A stretch of 64,000 nucleotides of DNA from Hymenobacter properus (GCF_015694735.1 NZ_JADQDP010000001.1:682001-746000), one strand, 5' to 3'; positions 9,304 to 19,804 are shown, counted from the first letter of the stretch. Notes: generated by a model not told the origin, from the sequence alone. Numbers and translations are program-made.

Positions 9304-10203
9304 TCAGTTGGCCGGCTTGGGGTAAATTTCACCCTTCGCGGCCCGCAAAGTGTTCAGCAAAAGCATGGCAATGGTCATGGGGCCCACCCCGCCGGGCACC
9401 GGCGTAATGGCCGATGCCAAGGGCGCCACCTCGGCAAAATTCACATCGCCTTTCAGGGCGTAGCCGCTTTTCTTGCTGGCGTCGGCCACACGGGTCGTGC
9501 CCACGTCAATCACCACGGCGCCGGGCCGCACCATGTCGGCCGTCACAAACTCGGGCCGGCCAATGGCGGCCACCACAATGTCGGCCGTGCGGCAGATTTC
9601 GGCCAGGTTTTCGGTACGCGAGTGGCATAAAGTAACCGTGCAGTTGGCTGTGTCCAAGTTCTTAGCCAGTAATATGCTAACGGGCGTGCCCACAATATTG
9701 GACCGGCCAATCACCACCGCGTGCTTGCCGCTGGTTTTTATGCCATGGCGGCTGAGCAATTCCACAATGCCCGAGGGCGTGGCGGGCAGCAGTGCGGGCA
9801 AGCCGGCCACCATGCGGCCGGTGTTCATGGGGTGAAAGCCGTCCACGTCTTTCTCGGGCCGGATGGCCTCGATGACTTTCTCAGGGTCGATGTGCTTAGG
9901 CAAGGGGAGCTGTACAATGAAGCCGTCGATTTCAGGGTCGTGGTTCAGCTCATTCACTTTGGCCAGCAGTTCAGCTTCGGTGATGTCATCCTCGTAGCGC
10001 AGCAACGTAGAGGCAAAGCCCACCCGTTCGCAGGCCAGCACCTTGTTGCGCACGTAGGTTTCGGAGCCGCCGTCGTGGCCCACTAGAATAGCAGCGAGGT
10101 GGGGCACCTTTTGGCCGGCAGCTTTTAGGGCTGTCACTTCGGCGGCAATTTCAACTTTGATGTCTTCGGCCGTTTGCTTGCCGTCGATGAGGTTGGAGGT
10201 CAT
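9304..10203 (-). CDS. folD: Bifunctional methylene-THF dehydrogenase / methenyl-THF cyclohydrolase
   Basis: FolD interconverts 5,10-methylene-, methenyl- and 10-formyl-tetrahydrofolate in one-carbon metabolism. The catalytic motif YVRNK holds Tyr50 and Lys54; [14 protein letters not shown] marks the NADP domain; [10 protein letters not shown] lies near the C-terminus. I chose the ATG at 10203, giving 299 residues and the usual start [10 protein letters not shown]. The frame is open to 10239 and holds another ATG at 10227, but those give non-conserved extensions. It is divergent from the DUF5684 gene. Confidence 0.95.
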   Translation of the reverse strand: MTSNLIDGKQTAEDIKVEIAAEVTALKAAGQKVPHLAAILVGHDGGSETYVRNKVLACERVGFASTLLRYEDDITEAELLAKVNELNHDPEIDGFIVQLPLPKHIDPEKVIEAIRPEKDVDGFHPMNTGRMVAGLPALLPATPSGIVELLSRHGIKTSGKHAVVIGRSNIVGTPVSILLAKNLDTANCTVTLCHSRTENLAEICRTADIVVAAIGRPEFVTADMVRPGAVVIDVGTTRVADASKKSGYALKGDVNFAEVAPLASAITPVPGGVGPMTIAMLLLNTLRAAKGEIYPKPAN

Positions 10204-10246
10204 TGTTACGGGAAAGTCATTATTCATACAAAGCGTCATTTAAGTG

Positions 10247-10276
10247 TTTGGTTTTGGCAAATAGTCAATACATTGG
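10247..10276 (+). promoter_or_regulatory. Promoter of the DUF5684 gene
   Basis: TTTG (10247-10250), an 18-nt spacer and TACATTGG (10269-10276), one base off TAnnTTTG. The predicted start of transcription near 10283 supports translation from ATG 10324 and excludes the longer reading frame from 10174. Confidence 0.65.
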
Positions 10277-10323
10277 CGGCCACAATCGTCTTTTCCGCCT
10301 TCATCTTCATCCACCCATCTTTC

Positions 10324-10728
10324 ATGGAAAACCAAACTTCAGTAGCTGGCATTCTCTTTTTTCTACTTATTGAGCTTGCTGTATTCATCCTGGTCATCGC
10401 GGGCCTTTGGAAGCTCTTCGTAAAAGCAGGCAAGCCTGGATGGGCTGCCATTATTCCTATTTATAACATCATTGTGATGCAGGAGATTGTCGGTCGCGAG
10501 GCATGGAAAATCATTTTGCTTTTCATCCCATTGGTCAATATTTACTTCGGCATCACGCTCTATGTCAGCTTTGCCAAAGCATATGGTAAGTATGGCATTG
10601 GCAACTATCTGGCACTTATTTTCCTGGGCATCATTTTCATTCCCTTGTGGGGCTTCTCTAATGAGGTGCAATACGTTGGTCCGGTAGAAGGTCCCAATCA
10701 AAATCTGGCTCCGGCCACTTCGTATTAA
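10324..10728 (+). CDS. DUF5684-like small membrane protein
   Basis: A 134-residue protein with four hydrophobic segments: about 10-30 (ILFFLLIELAVFILVIAGL), 40-55, 62-80 and 95-112. The motif FVKAGKPGWAAIIPIYNIIV followed by FIPLVNIYFGI and FAKAYGKYGIGNYLALIFLG is characteristic of DUF5684 proteins, which are annotated only as membrane proteins. No catalytic residues are evident. Codon use is somewhat more AT-rich than in folD. It is convergent with lepA across a shared terminator. Confidence 0.72.
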   Translation: MENQTSVAGILFFLLIELAVFILVIAGLWKLFVKAGKPGWAAIIPIYNIIVMQEIVGREAWKIILLFIPLVNIYFGITLYVSFAKAYGKYGIGNYLALIFLGIIFIPLWGFSNEVQYVGPVEGPNQNLAPATSY

Positions 10729-10744
10729 GTCAAATACCAGAAAC

Positions 10745-10778
10745 AAAAAAGGCGGCCCCCAATGGAGCCGCCTTTTTT
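10745..10778. terminator. Bidirectional terminator
   Basis: Stem AAAAGGCGGC / GCCGCCTTTT with A and T runs on both outer sides, placed between the convergent DUF5684 and lepA genes. Confidence 0.88.
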
Positions 10779-10780
10779 CG

Positions 10781-12568
10781 TTAATCAATTTTAAGCACTG
10801 CCAGAAACGCCTCTTGCGGAATTTCGACGGAGCCCACGGAACGCATCCGTTTTTTGCCCTCCTTCTGCTTTTCGAGCAGTTTGCGCTTGCGGCTGATGTC
10901 GCCGCCGTAGCACTTGGCAATTACGTTTTTGCGCAGGGCTTTCACGGTTTCGCGGGCGATAATTTTCTGGCCGATGGACGCCTGAATGGCGATGTCGAAC
11001 ATCTGGCGGGGCAGCAGCTCGCGCAGCTTCTCGCAGAGGCGCTTGCCCCATTCGTAGCTCTTGGAGCGGTGCACAATGGCAGAAAGAGCGTCGACCTTCT
11101 CACCGTTCAGCATCACGTCGAGCTTCACCATGTCGGATTCGCGGAAGCCAATCAGCTCGTAGTCGAGCGAGGCGTAGCCACGGCTGATGGATTTGAGCTT
11201 GTCGAAGAAGTCGAACACGATTTCCGACAGCGGCAACTCAAAGCTCATTTCCACCCGCTCGGAAGTCAGGTAGCTCTGGCCCTTGATGATGCCGCGCTTG
11301 TCCATGCACAGCGTGATGATGGCACCCACGTACTCCGACGCCGTGATAATCTGGGCCTTGATGTAGGGCTCCTCGATGTGCTTAATGAGGTTCGGCTCCG
11401 GCATGTCGGAGGGCGCGTTGATGACCAGTTCCTGGTCCTTGGTGCCGGTGGCGTGGAATTGCACGCTGGGCACGGTCGTAATGACCGTCATGTTGAACTC
11501 GCGCTCGAGGCGCTCCTGCACGATTTCCATGTGCAGCATGCCCAGGAAGCCGCAGCGGAAGCCAAAGCCCAGGGCCACCGAGGTTTCGGGCTCCCACACC
11601 AGCGAGGCGTCGTTGAGCTGCAGCTTTTCCATGCTGGAGCGCAGCTCTTCGTACTCGGTGGTGTCAACCGGATAGATGCCGGCGAATACCATTGGCTTCA
11701 CGTCGGCGAAGCCCTGGATGGCTTCGGGCGTGGGGTTGTTGACGTGGGTGATGGTGTCGCCCACCTTCACCTCGCGGGCTTCCTTGATGCCCGAGATGAG
11801 GTAGCCCACGTCGCCGGCGCTCACCTCCTGGCGGGCTTCCTGGTTGAGCTTGAGCACGCCGATTTCGTCGGCGCCGTACTCCTTGCCGGTGGCCATGAAG
11901 CGCAGCTTGTCGCCCTTGCGCATGGTGCCGTTCTTGATGCGGAACAGTACCTCGATGCCACGGTAGGAGTTGAAAACGGAGTCGAAAATAAGGGCTTGCA
12001 GCGGGGCGTTGGGGTCGCCTTTCGGCGCGGGCACCCGCTCGCAGATGGCGTTCAGGATGTTCTCGATGCCAATGCCGGCCTTGCCCGAGGCGTGGATGAT
12101 GTCCTCCGGCTTGCAGCCGATGAGGTCCACGATTTCGTCGGTCACTTCCTCCGGCATGGCGTGCGGAAGGTCGATTTTATTGAGCACCGGAATGATTTCC
12201 AAGTCGGCCCCGATGGCGAGGTATAGGTTGGAAATGGTCTGGGCTTCAATGCCTTGCGAAGCATCCACGATGAGCAGGGCGCCTTCGCAGGCGGCGATGC
12301 TGCGGCTCACTTCGTAGCTGAAGTCGACGTGGCCGGGGGTGTCAATCAGGTTCAGCGTGTACAGTTCCCCTTTATAAGGATACTGCATCTGGATGGCGTG
12401 GCTCTTGATGGTGATGCCCCGCTCGCGCTCCAGGTCCATGTTGTCGAGCAGCTGGGCCTGCATGTCGCGCTTGGCCACGGTGCTGGTAAACTCAAGCAGG
12501 CGGTCGGCCAGGGTGCTTTTGCCGTGGTCGATGTGGGCAATGATGCAAAAATTGCGGATATTCTTCAC
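10781..12568 (-). CDS. lepA: Elongation factor 4 (LepA), ribosome back-translocating GTPase
   Basis: LepA is a translational GTPase that acts on stalled or initiating ribosomes. The P-loop AHIDHGKST is at residues 11-19, followed by [11 protein letters not shown] and [18 protein letters not shown] gives guanine specificity. The C-terminal LepA-specific region ends [19 protein letters not shown] use GTG 12568, which gives 595 residues and the family start [19 protein letters not shown]; the frame extends 25 codons upstream, but that part is not conserved. No lepB partner lies downstream. Confidence 0.94.
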   Translation of the reverse strand: MKNIRNFCIIAHIDHGKSTLADRLLEFTSTVAKRDMQAQLLDNMDLERERGITIKSHAIQMQYPYKGELYTLNLIDTPGHVDFSYEVSRSIAACEGALLIVDASQGIEAQTISNLYLAIGADLEIIPVLNKIDLPHAMPEEVTDEIVDLIGCKPEDIIHASGKAGIGIENILNAICERVPAPKGDPNAPLQALIFDSVFNSYRGIEVLFRIKNGTMRKGDKLRFMATGKEYGADEIGVLKLNQEARQEVSAGDVGYLISGIKEAREVKVGDTITHVNNPTPEAIQGFADVKPMVFAGIYPVDTTEYEELRSSMEKLQLNDASLVWEPETSVALGFGFRCGFLGMLHMEIVQERLEREFNMTVITTVPSVQFHATGTKDQELVINAPSDMPEPNLIKHIEEPYIKAQIITASEYVGAIITLCMDKRGIIKGQSYLTSERVEMSFELPLSEIVFDFFDKLKSISRGYASLDYELIGFRESDMVKLDVMLNGEKVDALSAIVHRSKSYEWGKRLCEKLRELLPRQMFDIAIQASIGQKIIARETVKALRKNVIAKCYGGDISRKRKLLEKQKEGKKRMRSVGSVEIPQEAFLAVLKID

Positions 12569-12651
12569 AGAGGGCGGTTTTTCAGAGCCCAAAGGTACGA
12601 CGGCCGGGGCGCAAAAGCCAGCCGCCGCCCGTGCCCCAATCAAGGTTCAGC

Positions 12652-12683
12652 TTGTCAGAATCGGGCGACCCGGGTTAGTTTTG
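12652..12683 (+). promoter_or_regulatory. Candidate promoter of the 12722 membrane protein gene
   Basis: TTG (12652-12654) and an exact TAnnTTTG box, TAGTTTTG (12676-12683). The 21-nt spacer is slightly long. The ATG lies 38 bp beyond the box. Confidence 0.5.
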
Positions 12684-12721
12684 TCGATTGTATCCTGATT
12701 GCGCTATTTTTTTATCTCTAC

Positions 12722-13579
12722 ATGCAACCGACCGCCTCTGCCATTGAGTCGGGCCCACTCAGCTCCGCCGACCGTCAAAAGTTTCGGATGGCGGCCCTCA
12801 ACAGCACCGCCATCTACGTGCTGGCCTATTACCTCGTGTGGGGCGTGCACCAGGTAGCCAAGTTTGCGTTGTCGAAGCGCTTGCACTTGCGGGGCAACTG
12901 GGAGCCCAGCCGCATCAACTACATCATGGCCGACGGCGAGTGGACGCAGCACCGCATCATTGCCGTGTACGGCATCGGGCCGCTGTTGTGCCTGGTGTTT
13001 GGCTTTGTGGCATTCCTGTGGTACTGGAAGCGCGAAAGGGCTCGTCCGGGCATTTTCAAGCTTTTGCTGCTCTGGATTGCCTTTCACGCCTGCAATGCCA
13101 TACTCGGCGCGCTGCTGGCCGATTCGCTACGCCAGGAGGGTTTTTGGTACGTGCCCGATTGGATAATGCGCCTCGGCAGCATTGCGAATACGGCCGTGGC
13201 CCTGCTGGCGGGAGCCATCCAGCTCATCGTCGGTCGGCTGGCCACAGTGCCCTTCCTGCAGGCGCACGACTCGCACACGCTGATGCAGTTTCGGAACCGT
13301 CGACGCATGGTGTTCAGTACCATCATGGCGCCCTGGCTGCTGGGAGGCCTTTTTATTGCCGTCTTCAAGCTGCCTTATTTTTCCATGTACGAGTTCCTGC
13401 ACCTGCTGATAATGGGGCTCCTGCTCTTTTCCCTTATCCTGGGCTGCATCAGCGACCCTTTCGACCTCACGGTGCAGGGGGCCCAGCCCACGCACGTGGC
13501 CTGGGGCTTTGTGGTGCTGGCCGTCATAACCGCCCTTGTTTGGCGCCTGGAGCTGAGTCCGCCGCACCATTTTGGATAA
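12722..13579 (+). CDS. Polytopic membrane protein of unknown function
   Basis: A 285-residue protein with about six or seven transmembrane segments, for example around residues 30-50, 78-100, 112-132, 155-175, 198-220, 228-250 and 260-278. Basic loops (HLRGNWEPSR, RNRRRM) separate them. I do not recognise a family and see no catalytic motif. The start ATG 12722 follows the promoter-like TAGTTTTG box at 12676; the longer open frame from 12254 runs antisense into lepA and is rejected. It is divergent from lepA. Confidence 0.7.
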   Translation: MQPTASAIESGPLSSADRQKFRMAALNSTAIYVLAYYLVWGVHQVAKFALSKRLHLRGNWEPSRINYIMADGEWTQHRIIAVYGIGPLLCLVFGFVAFLWYWKRERARPGIFKLLLLWIAFHACNAILGALLADSLRQEGFWYVPDWIMRLGSIANTAVALLAGAIQLIVGRLATVPFLQAHDSHTLMQFRNRRRMVFSTIMAPWLLGGLFIAVFKLPYFSMYEFLHLLIMGLLLFSLILGCISDPFDLTVQGAQPTHVAWGFVVLAVITALVWRLELSPPHHFG

Positions 13580-13658
13580 GATGGCGCGGGCCGGGAAACG
13601 AAACCGGGGCTAGGCCGTTACGGGAATGTCTCTACTCACCCGTTTCCGATTCATCTTC

Positions 13659-14066
13659 ATGGGCATTACCCTCGAACAGGCCCAGGCCGCCATCAAGGCC
13701 GCGCACCAGAAAGCCCTCGACATGGGCGTCAAAATGAACATTGCCGTAGTGGATGCCGGCGCCAACCTCACCGCCTTCGCCCGAATGGACGACGCCTGGC
13801 TGGGCTCGCTGGACATTTCCATTAAGAAGGCCAAAACTGCCCGCTACTTCGACATGCCCACCGGGGAAATCGGCAAGCTGGCCCAGCCCGGCGGCCCGCT
13901 CTACAACATTGAGCATTCCAACGGCGGCCTCATCAGCTTCCCCGGTGGCATCCCTATCATGGACTCGGGCAACCGTGTGATTGGCGCCATCGGCGTATCG
14001 GGCAGCACCGTGGAGGACGACCATGCCGTGGCCCAGGCCGGGGTGAATGCCATTCAGGGGCAATAG
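13659..14066 (+). CDS. GlcG/HbpS-family protein
   Basis: A 135-residue protein matching the GlcG/HbpS (PF03928) family: the early [17 protein letters not shown], then [24 protein letters not shown], and the C-terminal [19 protein letters not shown]. Some relatives bind haem or cobalamin-like ligands, but many are uncharacterised, so no ligand is assigned. ATG 13659 matches the family N-terminus; an upstream ATG at 13626 would add an unconserved basic stretch. There is no signal peptide with this start. A strong terminator follows. Confidence 0.85.
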   Translation: MGITLEQAQAAIKAAHQKALDMGVKMNIAVVDAGANLTAFARMDDAWLGSLDISIKKAKTARYFDMPTGEIGKLAQPGGPLYNIEHSNGGLISFPGGIPIMDSGNRVIGAIGVSGSTVEDDHAVAQAGVNAIQGQ

Positions 14067-14086
14067 GCTTTTGTAATTTGATTTTG

Positions 14087-14118
14087 AAACGCCCCGGCCG
14101 AAATGCCGGGGCGTTTTT
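14087..14118 (+). terminator. Rho-independent terminator
   Basis: Stem ACGCCCCGGC / GCCGGGGCGT with a 6-nt loop and a T run, 21 bp after the GlcG-like stop. Confidence 0.88.
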
Positions 14119-14205
14119 GTTGAAAAAAGCAACCTTACGCCAGATTGTTAGCTCCCTCCACTGCCTAGCGATGAAAGCAGCGGGGGTTTCTATTTGTCTA
14201 TTGTG

Positions 14206-15096
14206 ATGCTAAAACGACTTTTTTTATTAGTGCTTACCAACTGCTTGTGGGCCAACCTAGCAATTCGGGCGCAGGAGCTAAGAGGACGCGTACTCGCGGC
14301 TTCCTCAGACAAACCGGTGGCTTTTGCCACGGTTGGCATCAGAGGCAAGGCTCTTGGGTCGACGGCCGATGAAAGCGGACGCTTTGCCTTTGCGGTGCCC
14401 AGCACTCTGCCCAGCCTTGATTCTGTAGTTATTTCCTGCGTTGGTTTTCGGGCGTTGCGGATAACGGTAGGCCAATTGAGGGCAGAATCGGGGGCTGTTT
14501 GGCGCTTGCAGCCGCAAGCCCAATCGCTGAACGAAGTGCATGTGCGCCATCCCCAGTTGAAGCCAGCCATCATGGGCCGAACTGCGGTAGGAGGAATTGC
14601 CTATTGGACTACTAAAATCCGGGATTCTACCCTCACTGTGGCCAGCGATGAACGTGGCTGGGAAGTGGCCACAGTGCTGCCGGTACGCCGCAGCTGCTAC
14701 GTCGACAGTTTTCGTTTCTACGTCAGCCAGAATGATTTTAAGCCCGTCCGGTTCCGATTTGTCCTCTATGAGTTAACCAACGACAAGCCCACGCGCCAAC
14801 TGCTTACCGACGATATTCAGTTTACGCTGCCCAGCCAGCAAACCGGCTGGGCCAGTCTGGATTTGCGCTCTTATAATATTGAGCTTCGCAAAGGGCAGAC
14901 GGTGGCCGCGGGTATCCAATGGTTGGAAGGAGAAAAGCTGGACCCCAAAGGCGGCCCCAAACGTGGGGCGCTGAGCGGCCCGGGTGCCTTTCCGTCGGTA
15001 GGTCACCGCGTGCTGGTGCGTGACAAAAGTGAGGCAGAGTGGCGGACTCTTCCGGTCAATGTCAGCATGTATCTGGCCGTTCAGGAGTATAAGTAG
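14206..15096 (+). CDS. Secreted protein with carboxypeptidase-regulatory-like domain
   Basis: A 296-residue exported protein. The signal peptide spans roughly residues 1-22 (MLKRLFLLVLTNCLWANLAIRAQ). Residues about 24-105 form a CarboxypepD_reg-like beta-sandwich (ELRGRVLAASSDKPVAFATV, ADESGRFAF), the domain often found at the front of TonB-dependent receptors. Here no plug or barrel follows. The rest (about 115-296) is a beta-rich domain of unknown type. ATG 14206 is preferred to TTG 14194 because it starts the signal peptide directly. Similar proteins occur widely in Bacteroidota without known function. Confidence 0.72.
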   Translation: MLKRLFLLVLTNCLWANLAIRAQELRGRVLAASSDKPVAFATVGIRGKALGSTADESGRFAFAVPSTLPSLDSVVISCVGFRALRITVGQLRAESGAVWRLQPQAQSLNEVHVRHPQLKPAIMGRTAVGGIAYWTTKIRDSTLTVASDERGWEVATVLPVRRSCYVDSFRFYVSQNDFKPVRFRFVLYELTNDKPTRQLLTDDIQFTLPSQQTGWASLDLRSYNIELRKGQTVAAGIQWLEGEKLDPKGGPKRGALSGPGAFPSVGHRVLVRDKSEAEWRTLPVNVSMYLAVQEYK

Positions 15097-15118
15097 GCTC
15101 CATTTCTTCAGCAGTGCG

Positions 15119-15150
15119 AAAAGCCTCGGCCACCCTCGCCGGGGCTTTTT
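15119..15150 (+). terminator. Rho-independent terminator
   Basis: Arms AAAAGCCTCGGC (15119-15130) and GCCGGGGCTTTT (15138-15149) pair with one U-G, and a T run follows. A -7-like TACCTTCG (15153-15160) begins immediately after it and could serve icmF. Confidence 0.82.
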
Positions 15151-15183
15151 CGTACCTTCGCCTGCGTTTTCTATCCTCACAGC

Positions 15184-15202
15184 CGCGGACTGTAAGTCCG
15201 CG
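15184..15202. repeat. Short palindrome just before icmF
   Basis: CGCGGACT (15184-15191), loop GTA, AGTCCGCG (15195-15202): a perfect 8-bp stem ending 14 bp before the icmF ATG. A hairpin here would sit in the ribosome landing region. It is seen once in this window. Confidence 0.65.
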
Positions 15203-15216
15203 CTACTCCTTGTTAT

Positions 15217-18200
15217 ATGCACCCCGCTCCCACCGCGCCTTACAAGCCTCAGAATCACGTTCGCATCGTCACGGCCGCCGCTTTGTTCGATGGCCACGAT
15301 GCCGCCATTAACATCATGCGCCGCATTATTCAGAGCAGCGGCGCGGAGGTGATTCACCTCGGGCACAACCGCTCGGTGCAGGAAATTGTGGACTGCGCCA
15401 TTCAGGAAGATGCCCAGGCCATTGCCATTACCAGCTACCAGGGCGGGCACAACGAGTACTTCAAGTACATGTATGACCTGCTGAAGGAGCGCGGCGCGGG
15501 CCATATCAAAATCTTCGGTGGCGGCGGCGGCGTGATTCTGCCCAGCGAGATTGAGGAGCTGATGGGGTACGGCATCACTCGCATCTACTCGCCCGACGAC
15601 GGCCGCGCATTGGGGCTGCAGGGCATGATTAATGACTTGCTTGAGAAGGCTGACTTCCCCACCGGGCAAAACTTGAACGGTGAAGCCAAGCACGTGCAGG
15701 ACAAGGACGCCCGCAGCATCGGCCGCCTGATTTCGGCCGCCGAGAACTTCCCCGAGGAATTTGAGCGCGTGAAGTCGCAGTTGGTTTCGGATTTCCAGAA
15801 AGCTGAGAACGGCACGAGCCAGCCAACCACCGAAACCCAAAAACCCAAAACAAGCCAAGCTCCCATTCTGGGCATCACGGGCACGGGCGGCGCGGGCAAG
15901 TCGTCGCTGGTGGATGAGCTGGTGCGGCGCTTCCTGTTTGATTTTCCGGAGAAGACCATTGCCATTATTTCCGTCGACCCCAGCAAGCGAAAGACGGGCG
16001 GCGCGCTGCTCGGCGACCGGATTCGGATGAACTCCATCAACTCGCCGCGGGTGTACATGCGCAGCCTGGCCACGCGCCAGAGCAACCTCGCGCTGTCGCG
16101 CTACGTGCAGGATGCCGTGGACGTGGTGCGCGCCGCCAACTACGATTTGATTATTCTGGAGACTTCGGGTATTGGGCAGTCCGACACCGAAATCATCGAG
16201 CACTCCGACGCCAGCCTGTACGTGATGACGCCCGAGTACGGCGCGGCCACGCAGCTGGAGAAAATCGACATGCTCGATTTCGCCGACGTCATTGCCCTGA
16301 ACAAGTTTGACAAGCGCGGGGCGCAGGACGCCCTGCGCGACGTGCGCAAGCAGTACCAGCGCAACCACGGCCTCTGGGACACGCCCACCGACCAAATGCC
16401 GGTGTTCGGCACCATCGCCTCGCAGTTTAATGACCCGGGCATGAACCGCCTGTACCGGGCGGTGCTGAAGATGCTGGAAACCAAAACGGGCGCCACCTTC
16501 GCCTCGCACCTGGAAACCAGCGCCGAGGACTCGGAGAAGATTTACATCATCCCGCCGCACCGCACCCGCTACCTCTCCGAGATTGCCGAAACCAACCGCG
16601 CCTACGACCAGCGCGTGCGTGAGCAGGCCCAGATTGCGGAAGTAGCCGGCGCCTTTGCCAAGCTCGAAGAGCACTACCGCGACGAGAAAAAGAGCGCCGA
16701 CAGCATGGTGGAGGAGTTTGCCAAGAACAAGCAAACCCAGCTCCGCCGCCTCGACGCCGACAGCCAGGCCATCCTGGAAAACTGGGAAAGCACCCTGCAG
16801 AACTACCGCAACCCGGAGTACGTGTACTCGGTGCGCGGCAAGGAAATCCGGGTGAAAACGCACACCAAGTCGCTGTCGGGCAACGACATTCCGAAGGTGG
16901 CCACGCCGCGCTACGCCGGCTGGGGCGACCGCCTGCGCTGGGCCATGCAGGAAAACTTCCCCGGCGAATTCCCCTACACGGCCGGCGTGTTCCCCTTCAA
17001 GCGCGAGGGCGAAGACCCGACCCGCATGTTTGCTGGTGAAGGCGGGCCGGAGCGCACCAACCGCCGCTTCCACTACGTGAGCATGGGCCTGCCGGCCAAG
17101 CGCCTGAGCACGGCGTTTGACTCGGTGACGCTCTACGGCGAAGACCCCGACCACCGGCCCGACATCTATGGAAAAATCGGCAACGCGGGCGTGAGCATCT
17201 GCTGCCTTGATGATGCCAAGAAGCTGTATTCGGGCTTCAACCTGGCCAACCCCAGCACCTCGGTGTCGATGACCATCAACGGCCCGGCGGCGCAGCTGGC
17301 GGCGTTTTTCATGAACGCGGCCATCGACCAGCAGTGCGAGCTATACATCAAGGAGCAGGGCCTGGAAGCCGAGGTCGACGCCAAAATCGACCAGATTTAC
17401 GCGGAGAAGAACCTGTCCCGCCCCCGCTACCAGGGCGAGCTGCCGGCCGGCAACGACGGCCTGGGCCTGATGCTGCTCGGCGTGACCGGTGACCAGGTGC
17501 TGCCCGCCGACGTGTACGCCGACATCAAGGCGCGCACGCTGACGCAGGTGCGCGGCACCGTGCAGGCCGACATTCTGAAGGAAGACCAGGCCCAGAACAC
17601 CTGCATCTTCAGCACCGAGTTTGCCCTGCGCCTGATGGGCGACGTGCAGGAGTACTTCATCCAGCAGAAGGTGCGGAATTTCTATTCCGTGTCCATCTCC
17701 GGCTACCACATCGCCGAGGCCGGCGCCAACCCCATCACCCAGCTGGCCCTCACGCTCTCCAACGGCTTCACGTTTGTGGAGTACTACGTGAGCCGCGGCA
17801 TGAGTGTCAACGACTTCGCGCCGAACCTGAGCTTCTTCTTCTCCAACGGCATCGACCCGGAGTACGCCGTGATTGGGCGGGTGGCGCGCCGCATCTGGGC
17901 CAAGGCCATGAAGCTGAAGTACGGCGCCGACGCCCGCAGCCAGATGCTGAAGTACCACATCCAGACCTCGGGCCGCAGCCTGCACGCCCAGGAAATCGAC
18001 TTCAACGACATCCGCACCACGCTGCAGGCGCTTTACGCCATCTACGACAACTGCAACTCCCTGCACACCAACGCCTACGACGAGGCCATCACCACGCCCA
18101 CCGAGGAGTCGGTGCGCCGGGCAATGGCCATTCAGCTCATCATCAACCGGGAGCTGGGCCTGGCCAAAAACGAAAACCCGCTGCAAGGCTCCTTCATCAT

Positions 18201-18651
18201 CGAGGAGCTCACCGACCTGGTGGAAGAGGCGGTGCTGGCCGAATTTGACCGCATCACGGAGCGCGGCGGCGTGCTCGGGGCCATGGAAACTATGTACCAG
18301 CGCGGCAAAATCCAGGAGGAAAGCATGCACTACGAGATGCTGAAGCACACCGGCGAGTACCCCATCATCGGCGTGAATACCTTCCTCTCGTCGAAGGGCT
18401 CGCCCACGGTGGTGCCGGCCGAGGTCATCCGCGCCACGGAGGAGGAAAAGCAGTACCAAATCGAGATGCTGCAAAACCTGCACACCCGCAACGCCGACCA
18501 GACCGAGGCCCGCCTCAAGCGCCTGCAGCAAGTGGCCGTGGCCAACGGCAACCTCTTCGCCGAGCTCATGGAAACGGTGAAATTCTGCTCGCTGGGGCAG
18601 ATTACGAACGCGCTGTTTGAGGTTGGGGGCCAGTACCGGCGGAATATGTAA
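15217..18651 (+). CDS. icmF: Fused isobutyryl-CoA mutase IcmF (B12 domain, G-protein chaperone, mutase)
   Basis: IcmF interconverts isobutyryl-CoA and n-butyryl-CoA with adenosylcobalamin and carries its own GTPase chaperone. The 1144 residues show a B12-binding domain at the N-terminus ([14 protein letters not shown], cobalt-ligand His27), a MeaB-like G domain (P-loop GTGGAGKSS near residues 221-229, [16 protein letters not shown]) and the mutase barrel at the C-terminus. The substrate-site segment [13 protein letters not shown] has Phe where methylmalonyl-CoA mutases have Tyr, and [10 protein letters not shown] follows later; both are IcmF features. It is somewhat longer than typical IcmF (about 1090 aa). 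It stands alone with its own terminator. Confidence 0.94.
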   Translation: MHPAPTAPYKPQNHVRIVTAAALFDGHDAAINIMRRIIQSSGAEVIHLGHNRSVQEIVDCAIQEDAQAIAITSYQGGHNEYFKYMYDLLKERGAGHIKIFGGGGGVILPSEIEELMGYGITRIYSPDDGRALGLQGMINDLLEKADFPTGQNLNGEAKHVQDKDARSIGRLISAAENFPEEFERVKSQLVSDFQKAENGTSQPTTETQKPKTSQAPILGITGTGGAGKSSLVDELVRRFLFDFPEKTIAIISVDPSKRKTGGALLGDRIRMNSINSPRVYMRSLATRQSNLALSRYVQDAVDVVRAANYDLIILETSGIGQSDTEIIEHSDASLYVMTPEYGAATQLEKIDMLDFADVIALNKFDKRGAQDALRDVRKQYQRNHGLWDTPTDQMPVFGTIASQFNDPGMNRLYRAVLKMLETKTGATFASHLETSAEDSEKIYIIPPHRTRYLSEIAETNRAYDQRVREQAQIAEVAGAFAKLEEHYRDEKKSADSMVEEFAKNKQTQLRRLDADSQAILENWESTLQNYRNPEYVYSVRGKEIRVKTHTKSLSGNDIPKVATPRYAGWGDRLRWAMQENFPGEFPYTAGVFPFKREGEDPTRMFAGEGGPERTNRRFHYVSMGLPAKRLSTAFDSVTLYGEDPDHRPDIYGKIGNAGVSICCLDDAKKLYSGFNLANPSTSVSMTINGPAAQLAAFFMNAAIDQQCELYIKEQGLEAEVDAKIDQIYAEKNLSRPRYQGELPAGNDGLGLMLLGVTGDQVLPADVYADIKARTLTQVRGTVQADILKEDQAQNTCIFSTEFALRLMGDVQEYFIQQKVRNFYSVSISGYHIAEAGANPITQLALTLSNGFTFVEYYVSRGMSVNDFAPNLSFFFSNGIDPEYAVIGRVARRIWAKAMKLKYGADARSQMLKYHIQTSGRSLHAQEIDFNDIRTTLQALYAIYDNCNSLHTNAYDEAITTPTEESVRRAMAIQLIINRELGLAKNENPLQGSFIIEELTDLVEEAVLAEFDRITERGGVLGAMETMYQRGKIQEESMHYEMLKHTGEYPIIGVNTFLSSKGSPTVVPAEVIRATEEEKQYQIEMLQNLHTRNADQTEARLKRLQQVAVANGNLFAELMETVKFCSLGQITNALFEVGGQYRRNM

Positions 18652-18672
18652 TCTTATAGTCTTTGGCATCTG

Positions 18673-18706
18673 AAAGGAAGCTGTCTAGGTGTAGGCAGCT
18701 TCCTTT
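18673..18706 (+). terminator. Rho-independent terminator after icmF
   Basis: Arms AAAGGAAGCTG and CAGCTTCCTTT with a 12-nt loop and a T-rich tail, 21 bp after the icmF stop. Confidence 0.85.
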
Positions 18707-18730
18707 TCTTTTATAGGTAGTTTGATATTT

Positions 18731-19645
18731 ATGACACTGAAATCCTTGCTAACACTTTTGCTGATTCTTCAGTACTCAACTGCAAATGCTCAGATTGACA
18801 CTTTGCGCAGTAAGGCTAGTATTGAAGCTTACCTAAAGCACAGATATCATTACAAGTCTTTTCAACTGAAAGAAGTAAATTCTATCATAAAAGATAGTAC
18901 CGCTTTGCCGGCTTCTGACCCGAAGTATTGGTTAAAAGCCGACTTCAATCATGATGGAAAAATAGACCTATTTGCAGCTGCATCTGTTGACGAGGGCAAA
19001 CGAGGTGTTCATGACCTATTCCTCATACTTGCAAGCGACCATAAGCACTATTCCAAAGTAGATATTGGCCATCCTCTTGATTATTGGATGCACGGAGGTA
19101 CAACGTCATGGGCAATCTACTCGAAGTCAAATCTGGATTACTTAGTTATGTATTGCTTGACAGCAAAGATTCCTCGTTTGAAGACCGGAGGTTGGGGAAT
19201 TCGACTAGCGTACACTGTAACTCACGACACGTTGTCTGTGCTAGATGCCAAACCAATAGTTTATGCTTCTCATCCTTCAAAACTCAAAATTGAATCAATC
19301 AAGTTTTCGACAACACAGTATTTTGGGACATGCCCTGTTTTTCAACTTATTATCAAACAGGACGGCTCGGTTAGCTATAAGGGGATTGAGTACGTCGAAA
19401 AAAAGGGCGATTTCAATTTAATAATGACAAAGTCAGAGCTCAATTATTTAAACAAACTATTAACTAATCTTAATTTGCCACTACTAGAAGATAATTATCA
19501 AGTTGATTATACTGATTCGCAAACTGCTTATTTGACCATTCGTTACACTAATGGCCAAACTAAAGAAATAGAAGATTACGGGCTACAAGGAACATTTGGA
19601 CTTGCGACCCTTTACAGCTTCTTGTTCGGATTGAGAAATTTCTGA
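18731..19645 (+). CDS. Secreted protein with DUF6438-like C-terminal part; AT-rich gene
   Basis: A 304-residue protein with a signal peptide (MTLKSLLTLLLILQYSTANAQ). The middle part has ADFNHDGKIDLFAA, a calcium-binding-like DxNxDGxxD loop. The last ~110 residues (ESIKFSTTQYFGTCPVFQLI, QDGSVSYKGIEYVEKKGDF) resemble DUF6438. The start is ATG 18731; TTG 18722 is possible but less likely. The gene is clearly richer in A and T than every neighbour, with many AAA, ATT and TTA codons, which suggests recent acquisition. No mobility gene is adjacent. Function is unknown. Confidence 0.72.
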   Translation: MTLKSLLTLLLILQYSTANAQIDTLRSKASIEAYLKHRYHYKSFQLKEVNSIIKDSTALPASDPKYWLKADFNHDGKIDLFAAASVDEGKRGVHDLFLILASDHKHYSKVDIGHPLDYWMHGGTTSWAIYSKSNLDYLVMYCLTAKIPRLKTGGWGIRLAYTVTHDTLSVLDAKPIVYASHPSKLKIESIKFSTTQYFGTCPVFQLIIKQDGSVSYKGIEYVEKKGDFNLIMTKSELNYLNKLLTNLNLPLLEDNYQVDYTDSQTAYLTIRYTNGQTKEIEDYGLQGTFGLATLYSFLFGLRNF

Positions 19646-19647
19646 GC

Positions 19648-19698
19648 AGCTTCTCCCGCCTCTTCAGCCACGCAAGAGGCGGCGGGGGCGCGGGGGAT
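19648..19698. repeat. GC-rich interspersed repeat, family 2, copy 1
   Basis: About 51 bp, opening AGCTTCTCCCGCCTCTTCAG and closing GGCGCGGGGGAT, with an internal hairpin GCCTCTT/AAGAGGC. It starts right after the stop of the AT-rich gene and aligns along its length with the copy at 21255-21306. Confidence 0.7.
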
Positions 19699-19804
19699 GG
19701 AAACACCTACCAACTGGCTACCAAACAACCATAGCGCAACCATAATATTAGAGAAACACCACGAGCGGAGCTTTGCGGGATAATTCATTTTTCTTACCCG
19801 CTTT

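Noticed and set aside
10814..12226. 470-codon plus-strand frame
   Set aside because: Antisense to lepA, whose motifs are complete.
14773..17154. 793-codon open frame on the minus strand
   Set aside because: It lies antisense to icmF, and its translation is Val/His/Gly-rich low-quality sequence typical of high-GC shadow frames. IcmF has clear motifs.
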